From assembly GCA_963965975.1 (NCBI GenBank), contig OZ014411.1:3767001-3831000 (forward strand): a stretch of 64,000 nucleotides of DNA, given 5' to 3'. Positions 25,101 through 34,582 of the stretch are shown here, one piece after another. The notes beneath the pieces were generated by a model that saw only the letters and a program-made list of their open reading frames with translations, did no database searches and was not told where the DNA came from. A program made the position numbers and the translations under genes. Position 1 is the first letter of the stretch; the number at the start of each line of letters is the position of its first letter. This DNA is from Xestospongia bergquistia. Lineage: Eukaryota > Porifera > Demospongiae > Haplosclerida > Petrosiidae.

Positions 25101-28100
25101 GCTGATGCAGAAGTGATTTGTCAAAGTAATTGATATAACATTCTGATGAAGTGTGTAATTGTTATTATTTAAAACTAGATAATGGCATTATTGTTAGCAA
25201 ATGTAAACATGGAGATATCCGACTGGTTACCACATTTCCAACATTAAGTTTTAGACTAAGTACAGAAGGAAGAGTAGAGTTTTGTATCAATGGAGTGTGG
25301 GGAACTATCTGTGATCATGAATGGGACGTTGATGATGCTAATGTAGTCTGTGGTCAGCTTGGATATTTTTCTAGAGGTTAGTCAACCACAACAGCAATAT
25401 ATCTGATATTAATTTGTGATAATAGGAGCGACACCTCGTTTTAGTGCTTTCTATGGACAAGGATCTGGACCAGTATTTCTTTCTAACCTCAATTGTACAG
25501 GATCTGAACTTAAGATAATAGAGTGTCATAATGATTATTATGCAGCTCAAACTTGTGGACATTATAAAGATGCAGGAGTACAATGTCTAGGTATACAATA
25601 CTTACAATCTTCAGTTTTATGATTATTTCCTGATTGTAGGCTCCTTTCCAGTTCTTCTCAGTAGTTCAATTGGTCATATTTTAGGAGGAGAGCCATTAAT
25701 AATAAGTGGACCAACATTCAATTCTCAAGACACTATACATTGTATATTTGGTGATATTCAGACAAATGGTTCTTATCTAAATAGTCAGCAATGTTTGTGT
25801 ATTGTACCAGCAGCTACTAACACTGGTGTAGTAGACCTCACTGTTAAAATTACTAGAGGTTCAGCCAGTCTTTATGGACTTACAAAATACAGATACAGTA
25901 AGTTTTATTTATAATATTATAATTTATAATCAAATATTGTAGTTGTTCCATCATTGAGTGGCTATCCAGAGTCAGTAATTATTAACAATGCAGTGTATGT
26001 AACTACTGGAGAACGTGTACGTATTTCTTGGAAAAATATTGACATTCTACCAGAAACAGCAACTGTTGACATATTCCTGGTAAGAAAACTAGTATAAGAT
26101 TAAAAGTATCACATTTCCTTTTAGAATATATACAATCCTGAAAGTGAAATGTGGGACAGAAATTATGTCATTTTAAAAGGTGTACTATATTCTGCTGGAC
26201 AAACTGAAGTAACTATTCCACTCTTTGATGACATTGATGACTCAACTGTGAAAATGATTAAAATATCTGTTATATTAAATAACAACACTGTCCTTAAACA
26301 TTTTCCTCAAGTGTCTCTAAATGGAGTAGCATGGCACACATTAAAATTTTTGATTAAAACAGGAATTAAGGAAATTTCAAGACGACTTGCTTGTGAAATA
26401 TGGCATAACAATGACAATGGAGTCAACAATATTCGTTTGCCACCATGTCCTTGTACTATTGAACAAATGAGAGGAGATGATCGATACATAAGACAAAATC
26501 TATTTCAGCTTAATATAAGCAAGTCTTTTTTCAAAAAGTCCAAAGCTAGCATTTGCTATCGACAACAGAGTATAGGGTATGTCATTTTGTCATAAATGGC
26601 AACTATGATATCTATATTGTCTTTGTTATAATCAGATCATTTAGTTCAAGTCAACAATGTTGTTATGATAGTAATGGTCGCTTATTGACTGGAGCAGGTG
26701 GTAGTACAGCATACAGTGTTTATCCTAATAACTGGAAATCTCTCATAGGTATATTTAACAATAGAGTTTATAATGATATGATATTTTGTTAGGACATATA
26801 GTTTCTGACATGACTCCATTTTATCTTTGCTGTTGGGGTGTATTTCGTTCATGCAACTACTATTATGCTCGTAGACCAAGTGATAACTGTAGAGATTGGC
26901 CTCAAAGACCACCTCCAGGTAAAATATATTTATTAATATAAAGTTATTTACTTTATTTGTTTGTAGCTCGAACATTTGGTGACCCTCATTTAGTGACCTT
27001 AGATGGACACAAGTACACATTTAATGGTCATGGAGAATTTATACTACTTCAATCACTGGATGAAACACTAACCATACAAGTACGAATGATTGAACCAATT
27101 ACTACTTATTCCAACCAGACCCTTGTTGGTGTTGGAACTGTTATCTCTGCAATTGTTGTTAAACATGTAGATTCAGATGCTGTACAATTTGAAATACTTA
27201 ATGACAAACTAGTAACATTAGTTAATGGAGATGAAATTGACTTTACTGATATCGGAGAGCAAGAATTTGAGAACCTTACTATTGTCAATAAAGAAAATAG
27301 AACAATATCAGCAATACTGACTAATGTAGGAGTAACTTTGACAGTTAAAGAGAACAACAACTTTCTTTCAGATATTGCTATTACTCTCTGTGATATCTAT
27401 TACCTCAAGACTCAAGGTCTTCTTGGACAGTATAATGGAGACAGAAGTGATGATCTCCTACCAAGCAACAACAATAATGCTCTCCCTTTAAATTCCACAC
27501 TTCAAGAAATCCATTATCAATTTGGTTTAACATGTAAGTTTTAGGAAAAATAAATGAAGCAGTACTGATATTAAAATTAATGCAGGGATTGTTGACCATC
27601 CTAATATGAGTTTGTTTGTATATGGGTCAAAAGGTTGGGACTTTTTTTATAAACCAAATTTCAAGCCTATTTTTGAATTGGAGTTTGCTAATCACAAGCT
27701 GCAAGAGAAAGCAACTGAGGTGTGTTACTGACATCACAAATAAGATTACATATAATTAATGAATAATATTTGTTTTAAAGGTTTGTGGAAATGATCATTA
27801 CTGTTTATTTGATGTGGCTGCTACTGGAGACCTAAGTATTGGTGAAGTCACTAAGAAAATAACTGAGGAAGTAGAAGAAATAGAGGAAATATTTAAACCT
27901 AGTAACCAGTATATACTTGCAAAAGAATATATTTATGATATTTATTTGTAGATATCTGTGATCCTCCTTGTGTTTATGGAGCCTGTGTCAGTAATGGTAC
28001 TTGCTTTTGTTCTACTGGTTATGAAGGGAAATCATGTGATGCTCCTGGTAAAAAATTCATGTGATTTTTTAATTCTAAGAACTATCCCTATAGTATACAG

Positions 28101-28565
28101 TACTTGTGAGGAAAACTTCTGTCTCAATGGAGCTACATGTCAGATACTAGCAGGAGATTACCTTTGTTTTTGTGCTGACGGCTATAAAGGACCTTCTTGC
28201 AATTTTAGTAATAAAATGTATAGTAAGCGGTCACCTTAATTGTTGTTTTGTTCATTCTAGCTAACTTCACTGAACCTAAAATTACAAGTACTATTACTAT
28301 GACAATAGCTAGTACTGTTATCACTACTAAGGAAAGTAACATTGAAGTTATAGTTGGTGCTACTTTTGGTGTTGGGACAATATTTCTAATTCTTGTTGTT
28401 ATTGCTACAGGTTTGGTGTGCTACTTTTGTAGGTTAAACAAGAAGATTACTGAAACAACTGCTGCTTTAAATCCTATTGAACTTGATGATGAAAAGATTT
28501 CTCCAAGCAAAACTGAAAATGTTCAGCCTTTAAATAAAGATGTTGAAATTGAAAGCTCATCTTAA
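13114..28565 (+). CDS. Giant SRCR-AMOP-VWD-EGF transmembrane receptor (gene B), complete
   Basis: A single-pass surface protein, about 3,319 residues from 56 exons; the exon lengths sum to 9,960 nt, a whole number of codons. Exon 1 (13114-13200) gives a signal peptide, [13 protein letters not shown]. Then come 22 SRCR domains (13260-25590), an IPT/TIG-like exon (25640-25897), a linker and AMOP region (25943-26918), VWD (26967-27901), two EGFs (27952-28222), and a membrane helix plus 57-residue-scale tail (28261-28565). Every SRCR-array intron is phase 1. The start is the first ATG after a conserved acceptor at 13085, and it is shared with gene D. AMOP-VWD-EGF stalks occur in mucin-4- and mesh-type proteins; SRCR arrays are typical of sponge aggregation or scavenger receptors. 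A role in adhesion or recognition is inferred. I see no frame break. Exon borders are read by eye from splice signals and from paralogy with genes A and D. Confidence 0.88.
15777..17484 (+). other. Largest intron of the gene B SRCR array (1.7 kb)
   Basis: It separates the two halves of SRCR domain 6. Gene D has its equivalent at 56098-57020, and the ends of the two are alignable. I see no coding or RNA gene inside. Confidence 0.7.
18203..18579. mobile_element. Short non-autonomous insertion with hairpin, in an intron of gene B
   Basis: A 345-bp insert (18219-18563) is flanked by a 16-bp direct repeat, CATTGATAGTATTGTT, at 18203-18218 and 18564-18579. A stretch beginning GAAAAGGCATAGGTGGAGAG occurs twice inside (from 18219 and from about 18477). 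The second copy runs into a perfect 28-bp inverted repeat (18506-18533 with 18539-18566, 5-nt loop). The matching intron of gene D (57601-57780) lacks it. It codes for nothing visible. A foldback or MITE-like element is the best reading; the family is unknown. Confidence 0.65.
25640..26079 (+). other. IPT/TIG-like exon and following linker exon of gene B
   Basis: Exon 25640-25897 reads as an immunoglobulin-like fold module, with GG.PL.ISGP at its start and a C....C.VP pattern mid-way, as in IPT/TIG domains that often precede AMOP. Exon 25943-26079 continues with a beta-rich segment (SGYPESV...RISWKNI) and ends in phase 0. The domain name rests on pattern similarity only. Confidence 0.55.
26125..26918 (+). 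other. AMOP-containing region of gene B
   Basis: Exons 26125-26576, 26636-26748 and 26793-26918. Cysteine motifs appear in AMOP order: [31 protein letters not shown], and then FYLCCWG...C.YY..RRPSDNC just before the VWD domain. AMOP followed by VWD is the arrangement known from mucin-4- and mesh-like surface proteins. The intron after 26576 is phase 2, unlike the phase-1 introns around it. Confidence 0.8.
26967..27901 (+). other. VWD domain of gene B with GDPH motif
   Basis: Exons 26967-27533, 27586-27719 and 27781-27901. The domain opens with [11 protein letters not shown] (GDPH codons at 26978-26989) and contains [11 protein letters not shown], the typical VWD core. The third exon encodes [16 protein letters not shown], as in mucin-4-type stalks. 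It is the same as the exon set at the left edge of the window, with scattered substitutions. Confidence 0.88.
27952..28565 (+). other. EGF pair, membrane span and cytoplasmic tail of gene B
   Basis: Exons 27952-28047 and 28094-28222 each encode a six-cysteine EGF module ending C.C..GY.G..C. Exon 28261-28565 encodes a Thr/Ser-rich stem, a hydrophobic helix ([18 protein letters not shown]), a short basic stop-transfer (CRLNKK) and an acidic tail. The order gives a type I topology with the SRCR array outside the cell. Confidence 0.88.
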
Positions 28566-30147
28566 ATATAGCAATCCATTATGTGTTCACACGATAAGAA
28601 AACCTTTTGTTACATTTACTTTGTTTATTAGTTAGTATCCTCTTGTCATCCCTATTTTAGTTTTGTAATAATGCATCAAAAATACACAATAAAAGTGTTT
28701 GTATAAATAAAGTAGAAGGTTGTTCTTTATTCTAACTAAAAACAAAGTAAATCAATGTTGAATCCAAAAAATTCCGGTACATTATAAAGCAAACAGAAAC
28801 AATTATAGTATTAATTGGTGTTTTAACTTCAAATACATCAGTGCTGGCTGAAAATTAAATTGAAGAAATGGATAAATACATTTAAGATAAAGAAATTTAT
28901 AAAACTAAAGTTATAAGTGATTGTTGTGACGAGACCAGATGATAAAGATCTACACATGACCAAAACATAAACAGTTGCTGTATAACAATTACCTAAATTG
29001 TTACACTGCTAGCTGCTACTTCAAAGTCAACAACTGAAGTTTATTTGTAAGTTACCTATGTATGCAGAATGTGCACTCCAATGTGAAGACACAGGATGTT
29101 ATAACATGTTACACCTGCTACAATGTACACGTTTTTAATTAAGAATATGTCAATTAATCTATGTTATATATATATTTACCAAACTCTTCCTTTGGATATA
29201 TTTAATGCATAATAAATATTGTTCTTAATAATATTTACTAAAATTTTAGATTGAAGTTAATCCAATCTTCATGATGCAAAATAAAAAAAATTCAATAAAT
29301 GGACCCAAAAGCTTCTCTAAGAAGCCCACAGTAGGAATGGTAGCATGAACATCTTTACATAGTAGCCACAATATTTAAGTTTATTAGTCAAAATAGTTGT
29401 AATAGGTATGAAGTTTGACCTTTGAGTTTGAAAAATAAACAGTTAAAGAAGAATGCAAAATATTATAGTGTATAGTGTATGCACTACACTATGTATTAAA
29501 CCCTACCCAGCATCTTGTCTATGAATTAAGGACTCATCCTAGTATTATCAATTAGTTATGTGAATATTCTATTCTGTAATACATCATAGCAACTATAACA
29601 GTATGATGTTTACTTTATTCATCAAATGATCTGATACGTACATGCAACCTGTCAAACTATTATAAGATTAAATCAATGTATCACTTACACAGTGATATAC
29701 CCTACTAAACCTTAACTAATAGAACCTAAATGTATTAAGTTTGTAATGGAGCATGCACCCTCTGTGACACAAAAATAGCTAATATTATGATCATTATGAA
29801 CATGAATGTTTACAGAAAAGCATTTGAGTTTTTAAAAATAAACAGTTAAGGAAAGAATGTAAAATATTGGAGGCTGAAAAGCAGACTAGTAAGACAATAT
29901 AATCAGAATTTGGAAGCTTGTTCAAACCACACTCATGCTTTCAGCGCTCGTGGCAGACTATTCATAACACTATATATATTACTAGGTATGTCGGCAGTTA
30001 ATTATATGTTCTGTTTAATTTTGTTCTTCCTCTATGAATTTACTAATCTTCCTACTAAATATTACACTGATAGTAGTACACTCTAAGTCTAAATTTATTC
30101 ATTCCACCCTCTCATATAAAAATATACATACATACATAGATACATAC

Positions 30148-30179
<32 letters not shown>

Positions 30180-30423
30180 TATGTATTTATATACTAAGTA
30201 GAGAGACTTGATTCAATTACATAATTTACATTGTGCTGGTTATTCATACTATGAATATTTATCTATTAGTTTTAATTAAAAAATTTCATTTTTAAATAAA
30301 GGACAACTAACCAAAGTGTCATGTTCTATATATTTTATGTAGTACCTAGTTTTTGTGGTAGCAATATTTTAGCTACATATGTAGTTTATGTTTTCAAAAG
30401 TGTTTTTCTATTCTGCCACATAT
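28566..30423. other. Intergenic region between the convergent genes B and E1
   Basis: It holds the gene-B 3' UTR and repeat-like AT-rich sequence. The part from about 29478 onward is copied at 37467-38392 in front of E2, and much of it also matches 1572-2990. A CATA/TA microsatellite lies near 30127-30179. I see no gene. Confidence 0.65.
28706..28711 (+). terminator. Candidate polyadenylation signal of gene B
   Basis: An AATAAA hexamer lies about 140 bp after the stop, in sequence conserved with the 3' end of gene A. Confidence 0.6.
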
Positions 30424-31578
30424 TTATTTAACATAAACTTCAAAAAGTTCAATGGGAGTGTCTTCATCCCAAGTAACTTGATTTCCACATAACCTTAGCT
30501 CGATATAATCATTAACAACTCCATTTAGTGATTTCAAAAACCATGGCATTTTAGAAACTGTGCAACATGGGCTTTCATCAGACAAACAATTCTGGCCGTC
30601 CCACAAGGGATCAGTAGCATACAGAATAGGTTGCCAGCTCTGACTAGCTGGCAAACCAGACTCACAATAATAATTATAATAACCAACAAATGAAGGGATG
30701 TTTTGAGTTGACCCTTGATTACATGGACAATTTATACCGGAAGTACCTTCTTCTTTATGACCATTAACATATGTCCAAATGTGTGTACGTGGATTACCAT
30801 ATGTGATTGACAAACCATCTACATATGCTTCATTGATACTTGAATAATAATTATATCCATCTGGTGAACCAAACTGATAAGCTCTTGCTCTACCACACAC
30901 AGCAGTGAAGTTGTATCCAAGTGTATCGTAAAATATTGAACGACAACCAGCGCCTCCATATCTAACACACAAACCATGGTCAATGTTAGAATATTGATGA
31001 TAGTCTAAACTTTTAGGACATCGAGCATTTGGTTGTGTCATATCAAAATAACCTACACGCATCCATCCACCTTGACCATCACATTGTGTTCCCTGCATGT
31101 CACAGTATACTGATGAGTAGCTTCCATTAGGTAGAAGAAGTTCGTAATAGCCTGACTGGGCATTAGGATAGGTAGTGAACAATTGTTTGCATGATCTGCC
31201 AATTGAGCTGAGTAATGTGGTCACCATTTCCAATTGTGGTACTATAGTTATAATACTATCATTTATTGGAGAGCTTCCAGTTATGTTAGAACTGGCATTG
31301 AAGCAAATATAAACATTATTTGGCAGTAATTCAGCAGTGGAAGTTAGTCCTGGAGATATGGCGAAACTAAAATTTCGGGCAATACGATCTATCTCTTGAG
31401 GTGGAAATGCCATGCTGTGCTTATCCAAACTGGGAAACAAAGAGTCAATACATGGAGACTTGTCTTTATCAGCAGAACAAGAAGGTTTCACTTTCAATGG
31501 CTGTTTATCGGGAACATAATCACCTTGTACAGCTGCTGTCAGAGAAACTACAAGAACGAGGACGCAAAGTTTACCCAT
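30424..31578 (-). CDS. Secreted fibrinogen-like protein E1, single exon, 384 aa
   Basis: The ORF is intact and uninterrupted. It starts with a clear signal peptide (MGKLCVLVLVVSLTAAVQG). Residues about 20-125 are an unrecognised N-terminal region with several N-glycosylation sequons. From Cys130 the start of a fibrinogen-related domain is visible: SCKQL, SGYYELLLPNGSYSSVYCDM and GGWMRVGYFDM (residues about 130-180). The remainder (CGRARAYQFGSPDGY, ITYGNPRTHIWTYV, WDGQNC, DYIELRLC) is cysteine-rich. It matches a pattern I associate with sponge and cnidarian secreted proteins rather than a full vertebrate-type fibrinogen C-terminus. It converges on gene B and diverges from pseudogene C. A lectin-like or matrix role is plausible but not shown. 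Confidence 0.85.
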   Translation of the reverse strand: MGKLCVLVLVVSLTAAVQGDYVPDKQPLKVKPSCSADKDKSPCIDSLFPSLDKHSMAFPPQEIDRIARNFSFAISPGLTSTAELLPNNVYICFNASSNITGSSPINDSIITIVPQLEMVTTLLSSIGRSCKQLFTTYPNAQSGYYELLLPNGSYSSVYCDMQGTQCDGQGGWMRVGYFDMTQPNARCPKSLDYHQYSNIDHGLCVRYGGAGCRSIFYDTLGYNFTAVCGRARAYQFGSPDGYNYYSSINEAYVDGLSITYGNPRTHIWTYVNGHKEEGTSGINCPCNQGSTQNIPSFVGYYNYYCESGLPASQSWQPILYATDPLWDGQNCLSDESPCCTVSKMPWFLKSLNGVVNDYIELRLCGNQVTWDEDTPIELFEVYVK

Positions 31579-33525
31579 TGCTCAGTATCATAGAGTGTCC
31601 ACACAAACTAAGTTGTAAACAACATTCCTGTTAATCATTTCACCGCTGTGATTTTGGGTTGTGCCATAGATAGTATAGACTACGTAGGTTACGTAGTCTA
31701 TACTATCTATGCTTATGCACTCAGGCCTTGAGCTACGCCCTTTTGAAAGTGTTATTAATGTTGGCTATATCTCTACGTCTTATACGTTATGCCAAGCTTC
31801 ACTCAAGAATCATGATCCAGGAAACCCTATCTTAAAGCTTTATCAATCTAGTTTCTTCATATGATCGCGGAGCCTCCTACATTAATAGTTCAACCAGGAA
31901 ATGAAATGTAGTTTCATGATTTGTTTCATTTTCCTTACACTAAGACATGTACATGTAGATATACATATAGACATGGACATGTAGTACATGTAAAATATAC
32001 AATGACTGGACTGGCAATAGCAGCAGCTGTTGAGAATCAGAGTGTATTAGTGTTGCCATAGAGATGAGCAATGAAAAACATTCATGTACATGTGCTACAT
32101 GCAAATTTACATGTATTACATGTGCATATATACACCAAACATGCACATGTAATACACGTAAAACAAATGCATGTTCATTATAAAAATAGATTGGTTGACT
32201 TAACCAATATATTATTATACAAGTCATATGCAAAAAGTTGTTTCAGGCAAAAAGTAAACATGATGCTGTTTTGATTGTTAATGTACTATGGGGTTGGCTG
32301 TTTTTGTAGATAATGGTTAGAAAGATTGGCCAGGTTTGTTGTTCATCATATGTAAACTCCAATCTGACATCATCATAATAATCTTAAATAAAGCAAATGT
32401 TATTGTTATGGCAGTTTGGATTATATTATTGTTATTTTATAATGTCCAGTAAAACATTATTGAAATACAAATAAAAACTATTAATAGTTCTATGGTGGAT
32501 TTGCACAAAATAAAGTAGGCTATGACATTGCATTATTGGCTATGAGTTTATTTTAGTTAATTAACATAATTATACTTATTAATTAAACACATTTTATGCA
32601 CAAAATGCCTTTATTTAATGTCTTTACAACCAATATATGCTCAGTATGAAACAAAATGAGTAGAGTAGTTAGTTCAATTAGTTATATAATGCATTCAATA
32701 TAGTATTGTAATTGAGTTAAATGTTGTTGTTCCAACTACTCTATCAAGTATGTTATATAAGATAGAAATGATAAAAAGGTCAAAGTCCTACAGTTGTTTG
32801 TTATTACCTAATACAGATTGTTCATCAATTTATATATATATATATATATCACTGTAAAAACAAATTAGTTGATTTTACAAGTTGCATGTATATCAAATCA
32901 CTTGATGCAAAAAATAAACATAACACTGTTTTGTTAACTAATGTACTATGACATTGACTGTTCATGTAACTAATGGTTGGATCTATTAATATTTTTTATT
33001 CTTAGAGATATAACCTATGGATTCATATATATGCACTATAGTTTGCTCTCTAATTAATCTCAAATAACGTGGAATGTTAAAATTTGTTAAGTTATTTTAG
33101 CCATTCATAAACATTACTGATTAGTATGCATCAATACAAAATACAAATAACAAATTACTTTGTTCTAACCATGTATTAGGTACAGAAACTGTCAATTCCA
33201 CAGGAGTCTTTATACTGTTTACATAGAGCGTAATTAATATTTCATATATATATATATATTATACCTATCATTATTTGGAGTTGAAACTATTCACATGAAA
33301 GATAAAATGAAAGTCATTGTTTATATAATAAAGATGGGTGCAAAAGAAATGACTGGTCAATTCATTCTACTTCATTATATTGCTTTCAAACATCCATTAA
33401 AGTTGAAGCATACATTGTGTTAAGCAGTTTCCTTTCATTATGAATTGCATTGATATATTATTTGTTTTGGTTGTCTGTTTTCTTGTAAATCTTACAGATT
33501 ATGTTTATATGAACACAATTAAAGG
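31579..33525. other. Divergent intergenic region between E1 and pseudogene C
   Basis: No gene is supported. It contains a perfect 22-bp hairpin (31665-31711), a cluster of ACATGT-type palindromes (31943-32170), and a 3' half (from about 32170) that matches 52987-54320 upstream of gene D. Short TA runs lie at 32829-32848 and 33241-33260. The promoter and leader module found at 52215-52399 is missing from this copy. Confidence 0.65.
31665..31711. repeat. Perfect 22-bp inverted repeat (hairpin)
   Basis: CATAGATAGTATAGACTACG... at 31665-31686 is followed by a 3-nt spacer and its exact reverse complement at 31690-31711. It lies about 90 bp upstream of E1. The equivalent place beside the transposon (50150-50200) lacks the inverted repeat. 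Confidence 0.9.
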
Positions 33526-34539
33526 ATGAAACAATTGTTCATTGTTTTGTTTGCCATTGCTCTCAGTACAAATGTTGTATCTCAGACTTTCTTAGCTCCT
33601 TGTTTGAATGGTACTGTACGTTTGTACAGTGAGTCTGGTAGTTACTTTAGAAGATATGGTTGAGTAGAAGTGTGTTTGAGTAATGTTTGGGGTACAGTGT
33701 GTGATGACTTCTGGGATGATAAAGATGCATCAGTGATCTGTAAAATGTTAGGATACTCTTCATATGGTAAATAGTTTATACATTATCACTAGCTTAGTGA
33801 CAATATTAATTTTATAGAAGCATCAGCTCTGTTTAACAGATTTAATGAAGGACAGTGGAATGTACATATTAAAGACTTGAACTGTACTGGAAATGAAGAA
33901 ACAATTTGGGACTGTCCTCATAATGGACTTGACAATTATACGTGTAATCATTATGATGATGCTGCTGTGGTATGCCAATGTAATTTAGTTCTTTGTCATT
34001 ATATTAGTATTAAGACTGTATAGTATAGTTATGCATGTGTTAATATTGACAATTATATTAAATACTGCTCAATTAAGTGTACTGAAATCTATTTTACTTA
34101 TTAACTCATTATATTTACTGAAGAAAACCATAATATATTTTTATTACTTGATTTTTTTAATATCTAATTGTTAATTTAGTATCAAATGTTAATGTCACTA
34201 CTTGTAAAACTAGTGAGATGAGACTTATTGGAAGATCAGTACACAATGAAGGTCAAATAGAAATATGTATCAATGGAGTATGGGGAGTTGTCTGCTTATA
34301 TCCTTGGAACTCATTTTTTACTAAATTAATTTGCAAGCAACTTGGATATCAGAAATATGGTAACAATAATTGTATAGTGTAATTATTATTGTAAATTACG
34401 TATGTTTAGAAGGAACAATAAAACAATCAAAACATATTCTCAGTAGCGTTATTTATGTGTATGGCACATACTGTAATAATCAACACCCAACATTGTTAAG
34501 TTGTGCATATCAATATCCATATCAATATTATTATTATTA

Positions 34540-34582
<43 letters not shown>

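Larger units (their letters stand above)
13260..25590 (+). other. Array of 22 SRCR domains in gene B, two exons per domain
   Basis: Exon pairs, domains 1-22: 13260-13383+13435-13599; 13645-13863+13908-14078; 14125-14295+14341-14502; 14696-14872+14925-15086; 15133-15303+15349-15504; 15594-15776+17485-17643; 17689-17847+17899-18066; 18736-18918+18966-19160; 19232-19396+19501-19668; 19930-20112+20161-20313; 20376-20546+20594-20761; 20812-20988+21038-21205; 21255-21419+21473-21640; 21688-21849+21899-22066; 22119-22280+22372-22530; 22575-22757+22804-22968; 23014-23175+23227-23388; 23439-23615+23662-23826; 23876-24034+24082-24249; 24298-24477+24530-24691; 24751-24912+24961-25125; 25179-25376+25426-25590. 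First halves carry GRVEVC.N..WGTVC and [10 protein letters not shown]; second halves carry L.C.G.E.....C and DAGV.C. Domain 8 has Ser for the usual Cys after WGTI. The second half of domain 14 is atypical. Confidence 0.88.

Noticed and set aside
31940..32274. Overlapping ORFs of 97 aa (minus) and 67 aa (plus) rich in His-Val
   Set aside because: They are translations of the ACATGT repeat cluster on each strand. There is no start context, no domain and no splice support.
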